From contig NZ_CP027783.1 of assembly GCF_003795125.1 (NCBI RefSeq), positions 1,178,001 to 1,242,000 on the forward strand: DNA of 64,000 nt. The letters are read 5' to 3'. The DNA comes from Tetragenococcus osmophilus (GTDB lineage: Bacteria; Bacillota; Bacilli; Lactobacillales; Enterococcaceae). The number at the start of each line of letters is the position of its first letter. Within the stretch, counting starts at the first letter, position 1. The position numbers were made by a program, and so were the translations under genes. Positions 1 to 8,191 of the stretch are shown here, one piece after another. Below the pieces are notes generated by a model. It was not told where the DNA came from. It did no database searches and worked only from the letters and a program-made list of their open reading frames with translations.

Positions 1-1362
1 GTAATTCAACAAGGGGGATATAACGTTTGTTGAAGAATCAGCAACCCTATAAGCAATTAATGTCAATTCAGGGGCAATATTTAAATTATAAAGCATAGGT
101 GTAAAGATTGGAGCTAAGATTGCCCATTTTGCAGAAGCAGAGCCAATAAACAGATTGATAAAACCAGATACGACAATAAATCCTAAGATTAATGGTAAAC
201 CTGTTAAATGAATAGATTCTAATAAGTCAGCACCTGAAACTGATAAAATTGTCCCTAAGTTAGTGTATTCGAAATAATTAATTAGCTGTCCCGCAAAGAA
301 AGCTAACACGATATAATTCCCCATCGAGCTCATCGATTCGGACATACCTTTGACAAAATCAGAAGAATTTTTAATTTTGCCAACAGTTATACCGTAAGCC
401 AAACCAGGCAAAACGAATAACAAGAAAATACCTAAGAGTAAGCCACTTGATAAGAAGTTATTGATGGATTCTGTACCAAGGGCTTCATCGTAACTTCTGA
501 ATAAAGCTCCTTGCGGAAACATCAAGATCCCCATGATAACTGCATAAACAACTAGGACGATCAAAGCATTGCGTAGCCCTTTTAGTTCAACTTTTGATAA
601 GGATTCAAAGTCAGGGCGATAGTCTCCTTTGTATTCGCCTAGCCTAGGCTCGACAAATTTGTCAGTGACTAAAGCACCTACAATGGTTAATAAGATTGTA
701 GAAGCAACCATGAAGTACCAATTGGCTGTAATCGACATTTCATAGTTAATTCCAGCAGAACTTAATGCTTCATTTGCGATTTCTACAACGATAGCATCCA
801 AAGGACCTACTAGTAAGTTAGCAGAAAAACCACCAGATACCCCGGCAAAAGCAGCTGCTAAACCAGCAAGCGGATGGCGACCTGCACCAGCAAAGATAAG
901 TGCGCCTAAAGGAATAATTACAATATAGCCGACATCTGAAGCGATATTTGATATGATTCCTGCAAATACAACAGAGGCTGAAAGAAGAAAAGCTGGGACA
1001 TTAGATAATAGACGCTTTAATGTCGAGGCAATAAGGCCTGTCCACTCTGCAACACCAACCCCAAGCATAGTAACAAGTACTGTACCTAAAGGCGCAAATC
1101 CAGTGAAGTTGTCTACAGCCGAATTGAACATATGATTTAGTCCTTCAGCTGATAGTAAGGAGACAGCTTCTACTGTGGTATTTTCTCCTTCCGCGGCGTC
1201 AAAATATTCAACGCTTAAACCCGTTGCACCGGCAATTCCCGATATTACAACGACAATTGCCGCTAAGATAATAAATAAAACAACGGGATCAGGTAATTTG
1301 TTACCTACCCGTTCAATCCAACCAAAAAAACCTTTATTCTTCTGGTTTTCTAACTCATTCAT
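1..1362 (-). CDS. AbgT-family transporter (C-terminus beyond window)
   Basis: Reading from an ATG at 1362 the frame stays open for 454 codons to the left edge, so the C-terminus is missing. The product begins MNELENQKNKGFFGWIERVG and continues NKLPDPVVLFIIL, the typical start of AbgT-family (p-aminobenzoyl-glutamate type) membrane transporters. Many hydrophobic segments follow, including a Gly/Ala-rich stretch around residues 145-185 and a charged loop around 225-255. The start is preceded by a GAGGAGG ribosome site. The family moves aminoacyl-glutamate compounds or antifolates across the cytoplasmic membrane; the actual substrate here is unknown. It is divergent from, and about 210 bp from, an insertion sequence. 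Family call is firm, substrate is not. Confidence 0.85.
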   Translation of the reverse strand, partial: MNELENQKNKGFFGWIERVGNKLPDPVVLFIILAAIVVVISGIAGATGLSVEYFDAAEGENTTVEAVSLLSAEGLNHMFNSAVDNFTGFAPLGTVLVTMLGVGVAEWTGLIASTLKRLLSNVPAFLLSASVVFAGIISNIASDVGYIVIIPLGALIFAGAGRHPLAGLAAAFAGVSGGFSANLLVGPLDAIVVEIANEALSSAGINYEMSITANWYFMVASTILLTIVGALVTDKFVEPRLGEYKGDYRPDFESLSKVELKGLRNALIVLVVYAVIMGILMFPQGALFRSYDEALGTESINNFLSSGLLLGIFLLFVLPGLAYGITVGKIKNSSDFVKGMSESMSSMGNYIVLAFFAGQLINYFEYTNLGTILSVSGADLLESIHLTGLPLILGFIVVSGFINLFIGSASAKWAILAPIFTPMLYNLNIAPELTLIAYRVADSSTNVISPLLNY

Positions 1363-1409
1363 TTTGTTTCCCTCCTCATATAAGTACTTTGTAAAAAATA
1401 TAAAAAATA

Positions 1410-1438
1410 AGTATACCAATGAGTGTATCAGGTGCCTA
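1410..1438 (-). promoter_or_regulatory. Candidate promoter of the AbgT-family gene
   Basis: On the minus strand TAGGCA (-35, 1438-1433) is followed after 17 bp by TATACT (-10, 1415-1410), about 50 bp before the ATG at 1362. Four of six and five of six consensus bases match. Inferred from sequence only. Confidence 0.45.
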
Positions 1439-1574
1439 TGATGAAAACAATTCGTTGATAAATAAAAAAATTGTTTTCTAATGATTTTTTAATTTAAACA
1501 CCATATTTTCGTTATTTTAGAAGGTCGTAATCACCCACTCCTGTTAAAATTCAAGGTAATTTTTTCATCTAGTT

Positions 1575-3140
1575 AATGCCTACTGATTATAATTAATTTG
1601 TTGATTTACCAACATTTATTCAAACTATTTGTTAAAATAGATGCAAGGCTTTTTACAGTAAGACCTTTTAAATCGTGCACTTATTGTTGCTTAGGAGGAT
1701 GCTCATGTACAAATCACAACCCTACGTCCAAATTTCTTTTGAAGATTTCAATCAACCCTTAGGTCTTCATATGAACCCAGAAAACCGTTGGGTAAAAAAA
1801 GCGGAACAAATTCCTTGGGGCCAACTGGAAAAAGACTATGCGAAAAACTTTCCAAATCCCAAAGGCAATGTGGCTAAGTCGTTACGTATGGCCTTAGGCG
1901 CGCTTTTAATTCAAAAAGAGTATCACTACAGTGACGAAGAAACTGTCGCTCAAATCCAAGAGAATCCTTACCTGCAATTTTTCGTGGGGCTGCCTGGCTA
2001 TCAGGAAGAAGCGCCTTTTGAAGCCTCTTCCATGGTCCACTTTCGTAAGCGTTTGGATGAAGTCACACTAATGCAAATCAACGAAAAAATCTTGTCTTAC
2101 AATCAAAAAGATGACGATGATCCCACACCGCCCACAGACGGTTCCAACAGTGGAACACTGACATTAGACGCGACTTGTGCCCCGCAAAACATCAAATATC
2201 CGACGGATACGGAGCTATTAAATGATGCACGAACACATGCGGAAAAAATCGTAGATAGCCTCTGTCAAGACTATCAATGGAAGAAACCACGGATTTATCG
2301 GCAATTAGCGCAAAAAGTTTATCTGAATATCGTCCGTCGTAAGAAAAAAGCAAAAAAGTGGTTACGGAAGCAAATACGCAAAATGTTAGGATTTGTCAAA
2401 CGTGATATCCAAGTGATTCAGAAATTTTTAGACCGAGGCGCTCAATTAACAGAACAACAAGCGATTTGGTGGACAACCATTCAAAACATTTATGAACAAC
2501 AACGTTATATGTATGATAATCACACCCACTCTGTGCAAGATCGGATCGTTAGTTTTCATCAACCATGGTTGCGTCCTATTGTGCGGGGAAAAGCCAAAGC
2601 CTCCGTCGAGTTTGGTGCCAAATTTGATATGAGTCTTGATCAAGGTATCGCCCGCCTAGAATATAGCAGTTTCGATGCTTATAACGAGTCAGATATTTTA
2701 ATTTCTACGATTCGTCGTTACCACGACCGACATGGAAACTACCCTGAACGTGTCTTAGCAGACAAGATTTATCGTAATCGAAAAAACCTCAATTATTGTA
2801 AACAACGGGGCATCCGATTATCGGGACCTGCACTAGGGCGCCCGAAAAAGAACGAAGTTCGTGATAAAACCATCGATGAACAAGACAATGCCGATCGTGT
2901 CGCGGTTGAACGTGGATTTAGCCAATTAAAGGGGTGTTTTGGCGCTGATTTGATAACAACTAAACGTAAAGATACTACGCTTTCAAGCATTGCTTTGAGC
3001 GTTTTGGCACTCAATCTGTCTAAATTGACGGCAGATGCTTTACGCCAAATTTTATCTAACGTCTTCAAAAGCAGGCAAATAAAGAATTGGACGCTTTATT
3101 TTAGCTTTTTTACAAAGTTCACAATTATTCAGTAGGCATT
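1575..3140 (+). mobile_element. Complete IS5/IS1182-type insertion sequence
   Basis: The ends carry 12-bp perfect inverted repeats, AATGCCTACTGA at 1575-1586 and its reverse complement at 3129-3140. They are flanked by a direct AGTT on each side (1571-1574 and 3141-3144), read as a 4-bp target duplication. The 1566-bp element contains a single transposase gene. The uninterrupted gene, clean ends and intact duplication suggest a relatively recent, possibly active copy. The family is assigned from the transposase rather than from a database match. Confidence 0.8.
1705..3135 (+). CDS. IS5/IS1182-type transposase
   Basis: A DDE-type transposase of 476 residues. The N-terminal part has the DUF772-like segment seen in IS5 and IS1182 transposases (ASSMVHFRKRLDE near residue 112). 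Candidate catalytic residues are the Asp in LTLDATCAP (about 155), the Asp in VLADKIYRNR (about 353) and the Glu in VAVERGFSQLKG (about 403). A basic, helical region separates the first two. ATG at 1705 is chosen because AGGAGG lies 6 bp upstream; the longer reading from GTG 1675 has no such site. It fills the element between the two inverted repeats. The product cuts and rejoins the element ends. Confidence 0.85.
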   Translation: MYKSQPYVQISFEDFNQPLGLHMNPENRWVKKAEQIPWGQLEKDYAKNFPNPKGNVAKSLRMALGALLIQKEYHYSDEETVAQIQENPYLQFFVGLPGYQEEAPFEASSMVHFRKRLDEVTLMQINEKILSYNQKDDDDPTPPTDGSNSGTLTLDATCAPQNIKYPTDTELLNDARTHAEKIVDSLCQDYQWKKPRIYRQLAQKVYLNIVRRKKKAKKWLRKQIRKMLGFVKRDIQVIQKFLDRGAQLTEQQAIWWTTIQNIYEQQRYMYDNHTHSVQDRIVSFHQPWLRPIVRGKAKASVEFGAKFDMSLDQGIARLEYSSFDAYNESDILISTIRRYHDRHGNYPERVLADKIYRNRKNLNYCKQRGIRLSGPALGRPKKNEVRDKTIDEQDNADRVAVERGFSQLKGCFGADLITTKRKDTTLSSIALSVLALNLSKLTADALRQILSNVFKSRQIKNWTLYFSFFTKFTIIQ

Positions 3141-3260
3141 AGTTAAATTATTAATGAAAATTTGTTATACTATATACGAATTATGAAATTAATCACAAGG
3201 ATGTTTTTGCTCTTCGTTTAGTAGTGAAAGAACTTACAATGGAAGTGGAGGAGAAAACCA

Positions 3261-3698
3261 ATGAAAACCCAAGATATCATGAAGATTTTAGAAAAAGATA
3301 TGAAAGTGGCTATATTTGCAACTGTTGATGAGAATAACCATCCTCACGCTCGCCCTATTAATATCGGAGTGGCTAATGAAGAGGGAGTTTTTTTCATGAC
3401 CAGCCCCAAAACGAATTTCTACCAACAGATGCAAAGTAACTCGAAGATTGCTATTACGGGATTTTTAGAAGAAGAATATTTAATTCAAGTGATACGAATT
3501 GAAGGGAAGGTTAGAAAATTAGGGAAGGAAAAACTTCAAGAAGTATTACAGGATAATTCTTATATTGACCAAGTTTATCCCGATAAAGAAGAACAACAAA
3601 GTGTGCAAGTCTTTCAGCTTTACGAAGGAGAAGGATTCTATCATAGTTTAACACAGGGTCATAAGTATACATTTACGATTCAATCGTCTGAGCAATAA
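3261..3698 (+). CDS. Pyridoxamine 5'-phosphate oxidase-like FMN-binding protein
   Basis: 145 residues, beginning MKTQDIMKILEKDMKVAIFA, with the compact split-barrel pattern of the pyridoxamine-phosphate-oxidase-like superfamily: ATVDENNHPHARPINIG early, then FFMTSPKTNFYQQMQSNSKI and a C-terminal FYHSLTQGHKYTFTI. Members bind FMN or F420 and reduce or oxidise small molecules, but this short type is usually uncharacterised. A GGAGGAG site lies 8 bp before the ATG. It sits directly downstream of the insertion sequence, and a -10-like TATACT occurs at 3166-3171 just outside the element. Monocistronic, closed by the strong hairpin at 3738. The fold assignment is fair; no specific reaction can be given. 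Confidence 0.75.
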   Translation: MKTQDIMKILEKDMKVAIFATVDENNHPHARPINIGVANEEGVFFMTSPKTNFYQQMQSNSKIAITGFLEEEYLIQVIRIEGKVRKLGKEKLQEVLQDNSYIDQVYPDKEEQQSVQVFQLYEGEGFYHSLTQGHKYTFTIQSSEQ

Positions 3699-3737
3699 AA
3701 TTGAAGATTAATTTTTTAAATATTAGCTTAAATTAAA

Positions 3738-3785
3738 GAAGGGGGTAAATGTTGACATCAACATTTGCCCCCTTCTGCTTTGTTT
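3738..3785. terminator. Palindromic terminator, repeat family copy 1
   Basis: An 18-bp arm at 3738-3755 (GAAGGGGGTAAATGTTGA) pairs with 3758-3775 with a single G-U, followed by TGCTTTGTTT. It belongs to a family of three similar hairpins (also near 4129 and 5367) that share flanking bases. Confidence 0.8.
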
Positions 3786-3868
3786 AATAAGGATCGTAAG
3801 GGCTTTTATTTTAACTGTACCTTTGGGTATGATAAAGTATAACAAGTTAAGGAAAGGAGGAAAACATA

Positions 3869-4102
3869 ATGAGACGAAATATTGTAGAAAACCAAGATGA
3901 AAAAGTTATTGAAACAATTTTAAGAATGTCTGTAAAAGATGATGTTAATGAATTCAAAGATGCTTTCAAAGGAAAGTACCAACAAGATTGGGATAAGATA
4001 GAACACGAGTTAAAAGACGAAGAGCCAAAAGATGGTGTTAGTGCACCTGAGAAATATTTAGAAGAAGTATTTGAATATCATAAAAATAAAATTGACGAAT
4101 AA
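3869..4102 (+). CDS. Small charged protein of unknown function
   Basis: 77 residues, highly charged with an excess of Asp and Glu, no signal peptide, no membrane segment and no cysteines. I recognise no family. A strong AAAGGAGG lies 8 bp upstream of the ATG, and base composition matches its neighbours, so I take it as a real gene. It is predicted mostly helical (EDEK-rich stretches such as FKGKYQQDWDKIEHELKDEE). It stands alone between two palindromic terminators, so it is probably transcribed by itself. No function is proposed. Confidence 0.65.
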   Translation: MRRNIVENQDEKVIETILRMSVKDDVNEFKDAFKGKYQQDWDKIEHELKDEEPKDGVSAPEKYLEEVFEYHKNKIDE

Positions 4103-4127
4103 TCGTTTAAAAGACTGAAATAAATAA

Positions 4128-4170
4128 AAGAGGGGGTAAGCGTTGGTGCTAACGTTTACCTTCTTTGTTT
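4128..4170. terminator. Palindromic terminator, repeat family copy 2
   Basis: AGAGGGGGTAAGCGTT pairs imperfectly with AACGTTTACCTTCT across a short loop and is followed by TTGTTT. It is a diverged copy of the hairpins at 3738 and 5367 and closes the small gene at 3869. Confidence 0.65.
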
Positions 4171-4362
4171 AGTATTATACTACACATTTATGAAAGCCTT
4201 TGCAAATAAATGTGTGAGCATGGTAAACTAAGTGAAAGACTATGCTATATATGATGTAAAAGTTCGGTTTGAATTGAGTTTGTAGAAACCAATAATACAT
4301 TTATACTTTCGCATTTGACCTTGGCCCAACGTAACGTTTTTAATAAAATATAGGAGGTAAAT

Positions 4363-4815
4363 ATGAAAATTCAGCGGATCGATCATATTGGCATTATTGT
4401 GAATGACCTTTATCACGTTAAAGCTTTTTTCATTGAATTGGGACTTAAGGAGTTGGGGGAAACAGAAGTAAAAGGAGAATGGGTAGAAAAAATTATAGGG
4501 CTGGATAATGTAAAAGAAACAGTGGCGATGTTAGAAACACCAGTTGGAGAAACGATGATAGAATTGGTAAAGTTTCATTCCCCCTCTGATAAAAAAGGGT
4601 TGGAACAATTCCCATCAAATACATTAGGGATTCGTCACATTGCGTTTGCTGTCGAAGATATTGATAGCCTCGTCACTAATATGGAAAAGAAAGGCGCAGC
4701 GCTTATTGGCGATATTCAAAATTATAAAAATATGTATAAATTGTGTTATATTCGCGGACCAGAAGGTATCATTTTAGAGTTAGCAGAAAAATTGAAAAAT
4801 AACGTAGGAAGTTAA
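4363..4815 (+). CDS. VOC-family (glyoxalase / methylmalonyl-CoA epimerase-like) protein
   Basis: 150 residues made of the two paired beta-alpha-beta-beta-beta units of the vicinal-oxygen-chelate fold. The candidate metal ligands are His8 in IDHIGIIV, the Glu in GETMIELVKF, His in LGIRHIAFAVED and the Glu near the end in GIILELAEKL, the pattern of methylmalonyl-CoA epimerase and related lyases. GGAGG is placed 6 bp before the ATG. No acyl-CoA mutase or other epimerase partner is nearby, so a specific epimerase role is not supported and a glyoxalase-like or detoxifying activity is equally possible. It is a single-gene unit. Confidence 0.75.
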   Translation: MKIQRIDHIGIIVNDLYHVKAFFIELGLKELGETEVKGEWVEKIIGLDNVKETVAMLETPVGETMIELVKFHSPSDKKGLEQFPSNTLGIRHIAFAVEDIDSLVTNMEKKGAALIGDIQNYKNMYKLCYIRGPEGIILELAEKLKNNVGS

Positions 4816-4935
4816 ATCATTTTCTTATTAGTGAAATGAACATATTAAGGTAAATTTGATCCTACTTAGCCGTTTTACTCTATAACTGTAGACAAAAAAT
4901 TTTGGCAAATTTGTTATTTTTAAGGGGACTTTCTT

Positions 4936-5355
4936 ATGAACCAATCCGCAAAACTTGAAAATGTTATTAACTTCATTAACACACACGAGATAGACTTTAT
5001 TGATTCAAAATACGTTCTCTATGGAAGGACAGACGCTACTAATATTAGTTTATTTTTATTTGGTGGACTAGGGGCTTTATCGATGAAACAATATATCATG
5101 ATTTTAGGAAAGAGTCATCTAACATTGATTCTATTATCCATGAAAGGGGACTTTAAAGAAGACTTTCTTGTTATTTCCTATGATGATATATTTGATATTT
5201 CTTTTAATGAGGGGGTATTTACGAACGTATTTACTTTCTATACGGAGAATGAAAAATTAAAAATTCGATGCAATAAAAAGATCCTAGGAATGCATTGGCA
5301 AAAAGCGAATATGGCTTCATGTCTTAATCATCCTGCAATAGCTAAATATGTCTAA
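4936..5355 (+). CDS. Hypothetical protein, possibly PH-like fold
   Basis: 139 residues, no recognised family. A hydrophobic stretch, NISLFLFGGLGALSM near residues 35-50, could be one membrane-touching segment. The middle alternates short strands and charged turns (LVISYDDIFDISFNEGVFTNVFTF), which resembles small bacterial PH-like proteins, but that is only an impression. AAGGGGA stands before the ATG. The gene converges on rpmB and shares the palindromic terminator at 5367. Coding looks genuine from its ribosome site and length. Confidence 0.6.
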   Translation: MNQSAKLENVINFINTHEIDFIDSKYVLYGRTDATNISLFLFGGLGALSMKQYIMILGKSHLTLILLSMKGDFKEDFLVISYDDIFDISFNEGVFTNVFTFYTENEKLKIRCNKKILGMHWQKANMASCLNHPAIAKYV

Positions 5356-5366
5356 GATAAAATTAA

Positions 5367-5412
5367 AGAGGGGATAAACGTTGATATCAACGCTTATCCC
5401 CTCTGCTTATTT
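5367..5412. terminator. Palindromic bidirectional terminator, repeat family copy 3
   Basis: AGAGGGGATAAACGTTGA (5367-5384) pairs with 5387-5404 with a single G-U. It is followed by TGCTTATTT on the plus strand and preceded by TTTAATTTT on the minus strand, so it can stop both the unknown gene at 4936 and the convergent rpmB. Confidence 0.8.
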
Positions 5413-5419
5413 CAAAAAA

Positions 5420-5608
5420 TTATATGCGCTCAACTTTTCCAGACTTCAAAGCACGAGCAGATACCCAAACATTTTTTGGTTTGCCATTTTCTAATATGCG
5501 AACTTTTTGTAAGTTTGGTTTTACAGTACGTTTAGTAGCGTTCATCGCATGGGAACGGTTATTGCCGGTTCTAGTTTTACGGCCTGTGAAATAACATTCT
5601 TTTGACAT
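5420..5608 (-). CDS. rpmB: 50S ribosomal protein L28
   Basis: 62 residues, [20 protein letters not shown] at the start and [15 protein letters not shown] at the end, matching the usual length and sequence of Firmicute L28. It is a small basic protein of the large ribosomal subunit. AGGAGG precedes the ATG on the minus strand. It is transcribed away from asp23-fakA, the common arrangement in low-GC Gram-positives. A plausible minus-strand promoter (TTGCTT, 16 bp, TATGCT) lies around 5673-5702. Confidence 0.96.
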   Translation of the reverse strand: MSKECYFTGRKTRTGNNRSHAMNATKRTVKPNLQKVRILENGKPKNVWVSARALKSGKVERI

Positions 5609-6015
5609 GTGTAGTTTCCTCCTTTGCCTTGATCTAGGAGCGCTTGCTTTTCGCTCATACTAGACAAATTTAGCATAAAATATTTAGATATGCAAGCAAA
5701 ATTTTCTTCTCACATTGACTTTTTCGCCGTATCATTGTAAATTAGTTAAGGTTATGAAAATTTTTTGTGAAAATAAATTAATAAATGAAAGTAAGTCTAT
5801 TTTTTTATTCTTATGAGGAACTTCCCTAGTATAAAAGGCACAGTGATTCCCCCTTATGACGCTTTGTTGAAAAATTGAGCACCAAAGTTTTTAGAAATCT
5901 CCGCATTTTGGGGATGTAAAGGGATAAGCTAGTGTCATCTTCTTTTATTTAAAGAAGGGCTATGTTAAAATACTATAGTATAAAATGGACGGCTTATCGG
6001 CTAAGGAGGCTTATC
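5609..6015. other. Divergent intergenic region between rpmB and asp23
   Basis: About 400 bp with no gene. It must hold the divergent promoters. On the plus strand AT-rich -10-like strings (TAAAAT, TATAGT) occur around 5964-5981 and a weak hairpin CTTCTTT/AAAGAAG at about 5938-5956. I see no recognised riboswitch or other conserved element in it. Confidence 0.5.
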
Positions 6016-6378
6016 ATGGCTGTAAAAATAAATACCTCGATTGGTACAATTGAAATTACAAATGACGTAATTGCAACAGTTGTCGGTGGTGCGGCAACTG
6101 ATGTTTTTGGTATTGTTGGGATGGCTAGTAAAAACCAACTAAAAGATAATATTAATGAAATTTTACGAAAAGAAAATTACGCGCGTGGCATCGTGGTGCG
6201 GCAAGAAGAAAACGGAATTGCCGTAGATGTTTATACAATTGTAAGTTATGGTACTAAGATTTCAGAAGTTTCCCGTAATGTACAAGAAAAAGTGAAATAT
6301 AACCTTGAAACAATGCTTGGCGTTGTTGCTAATTCAGTAAATGTGTTTGTACAAGGTGTACGAGTACTACCAGATTAA
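6016..6378 (+). CDS. Asp23/Gls24 family protein (YloU-like)
   Basis: 120 residues, MAVKINTSIGTIEITNDVIA at the start, the Asp23/Gls24 (DUF322) fold of small alkaline-shock-type proteins. AAGGAGG ends 6 bp before the ATG at 6016, so this start is preferred over an in-frame ATG at 5962 that lacks a site. The gene directly precedes fakA, the conserved yloU-yloV arrangement of Firmicutes. Members are often membrane-associated and stress-related; the role of this copy is not established. It is likely co-transcribed with fakA, about 50 bp downstream. Confidence 0.88.
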   Translation: MAVKINTSIGTIEITNDVIATVVGGAATDVFGIVGMASKNQLKDNINEILRKENYARGIVVRQEENGIAVDVYTIVSYGTKISEVSRNVQEKVKYNLETMLGVVANSVNVFVQGVRVLPD

Positions 6379-6430
6379 TGACAAACAACAAGCTGAATAT
6401 TCAGCGATTGGAACTTAAGGAGGATTACCA

Positions 6431-8101
6431 GTGAAAGTAACGGATATTAGCGCAAGCCAATTTCAAGAAATGGTCCGAGCGGGCGCGAATCGTCTTCAAG
6501 CAAATGCAGAGTTTGTTAATTCGTTAAACGTATTTCCAGTACCAGATGGAGACACGGGTACGAATATGAATTTATCAATGTCTAGTGGTGCTAAAGAGGT
6601 GACTGATTCTTCTTCGGAAAAGGTTGGGGAATTAGCTGACTGTCTATCAAAAGGACTATTAATGGGCGCTAGAGGAAACTCAGGCGTTATTTTGTCACAA
6701 TTATTTCGTGGATTTAGTAAAAATGTCGAAGAGCTGGATGTGTTAACAGCCAATGATTTAGCACAAGCTTTCAAACACGGGGTTAATACCGCTTATAAAG
6801 CCGTGATGAAACCAGTTGAAGGGACAATTTTAACAGTTGCACGCGTAGCAGCTGAATACGGTGAAAAAAAGGCAGCCAGTACAGATGACTGTATCGAAGT
6901 GATGTCAGCTATTGTAAAAGGTGGAAAACGGGCCTTAGATAAAACACCGGACTTATTGCCTGTTTTAAAGGAAGTAGGCGTTGTAGATAGTGGTGGACAA
7001 GGTCTTTTATTTGTTTATGAAGGTTTCTTAAATGCCTTAAATGGAGAGTTTGAAGATGAAGATCAGGCTGTTTCGCCAGCTGCTATGGATGAGTTAGTGA
7101 ACGCTGAACATCACCGTAGTGTGCAAAGTCAGCTGTCTACAGATGAGATTACTTATGGCTATTGCACGGAAATTATGGTGGAAATCGGAGATGGCCCTAC
7201 CGTAGAAAGTGAATTTGATTATGATACTTTTCGTAATTATTTAAATGAATTAGGGGATTCCTTACTTGTTGTCAACGATGATGAAATTATCAAAGTCCAT
7301 GTACATACGGAATATCCAGGTGAGGTTATGAATTATGGCCAAAAATTTGGTTCATTAACAAAAGTAAAAGTGGATAATATGCGTTTGCAACATGAAACCA
7401 TTTTAGATAGTGATGAAAGTCAAGCACCACAAAAACAACCACGATGTGCTTATGCCATTATTACGGTAGCTGCTGGGCAAGGAGTACGACAACTTTTTGA
7501 AAGCTTAGGAGCAAAATATGTAATTTCTGGTGGACAAACGATGAATCCAAGTACGGAAGACATTACTAAGGCGATTGAAGAAGTAAACGCTGATCAAGTT
7601 ATTATTTTACCTAATAATAAAAATATCTTTATGTCGGCTAACCAAGCGGCTGAATTAGCTGAGGTTCCTGTTGAAGTGGTACCTTCTAAAACAATCTCTC
7701 AAGGAATGACAGCTATGTTAGGCTTTAATGAACGTCAATCTTTGTCTGATAATAAAGAAGCCATGAACCAAATGTTAGATATGGTGGTCTCTGGCTCCAT
7801 TACTCATGCCATTCGTGATTCGAGTATTGAAGGAATAAACATTAAAAAAGATGACTTTTTAGGTATGGTTGACGGAAAGATTGCTGTGTCAAATGCTGAT
7901 ATTTTAGAATCTTCTAAAGAAACATTGAAGCAAATGATCACAGAGGATACAGAAATTATTACCATTATTGTTGGAGAAGACGGTTCGCAAAAAGATGCCG
8001 AAAAATTAGAAGAGGCTGTTTTGGCAATTGATAATGAATTAGAAGTTGAAATTCATGAAGGAAATCAACCCGTATATCCGTATATTTTTTCAGCTGAATA
8101 G
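6431..8101 (+). CDS. fakA: Fatty acid kinase, ATP-binding subunit FakA (DAK phosphatase family)
   Basis: 556 residues. The N-terminal DhaL-type domain carries the nucleotide and metal site (FPVPDGDTGTNM at about 36-47, GARGNSGVILSQ at about 79-90). A middle FakA domain follows, with a degenerate DhaK-like C-terminal domain (AIITVAAGQGVRQLFESLGA near 340). FakA phosphorylates exogenous fatty acids presented by a FakB protein, giving acyl-phosphate for phospholipid synthesis. GTG start with AAGGAGG 7 bp upstream. Its position before recG and plsX fits: PlsX makes the same acyl-phosphate from acyl-ACP. No fakB gene is present in the window. A terminator follows at 8136. Confidence 0.92.
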   Translation: MKVTDISASQFQEMVRAGANRLQANAEFVNSLNVFPVPDGDTGTNMNLSMSSGAKEVTDSSSEKVGELADCLSKGLLMGARGNSGVILSQLFRGFSKNVEELDVLTANDLAQAFKHGVNTAYKAVMKPVEGTILTVARVAAEYGEKKAASTDDCIEVMSAIVKGGKRALDKTPDLLPVLKEVGVVDSGGQGLLFVYEGFLNALNGEFEDEDQAVSPAAMDELVNAEHHRSVQSQLSTDEITYGYCTEIMVEIGDGPTVESEFDYDTFRNYLNELGDSLLVVNDDEIIKVHVHTEYPGEVMNYGQKFGSLTKVKVDNMRLQHETILDSDESQAPQKQPRCAYAIITVAAGQGVRQLFESLGAKYVISGGQTMNPSTEDITKAIEEVNADQVIILPNNKNIFMSANQAAELAEVPVEVVPSKTISQGMTAMLGFNERQSLSDNKEAMNQMLDMVVSGSITHAIRDSSIEGINIKKDDFLGMVDGKIAVSNADILESSKETLKQMITEDTEIITIIVGEDGSQKDAEKLEEAVLAIDNELEVEIHEGNQPVYPYIFSAE

Positions 8102-8135
8102 CAAAAATTCTTCTAAAAATAGGTTTAAAGTTAAA

Positions 8136-8175
8136 AAGAGGCTGGAATGTTAGTGATTTTCCAGCTTCTTTTTTT
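8136..8175 (+). terminator. Terminator between fakA and recG
   Basis: AAGAGGCTGGAA pairs with TTCCAGCTTCTT (one G-U) and is followed by a run of T. An in-frame upstream start for recG at 8147 would fall inside this hairpin, which supports the ATG at 8192. Confidence 0.8.
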
Positions 8176-8191
8176 GAAAGTTGGTGAGAAA

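Noticed and set aside
4363-4815. Definite methylmalonyl-CoA epimerase
   Set aside because: The motifs fit the wider VOC family and no mutase or propionate-pathway gene is nearby, so only the family is claimed.
8147-8191. N-terminal extension of RecG
   Set aside because: The extension would be translated from the terminator hairpin after fakA and is not typical of RecG; ATG 8192 has its own ribosome site.
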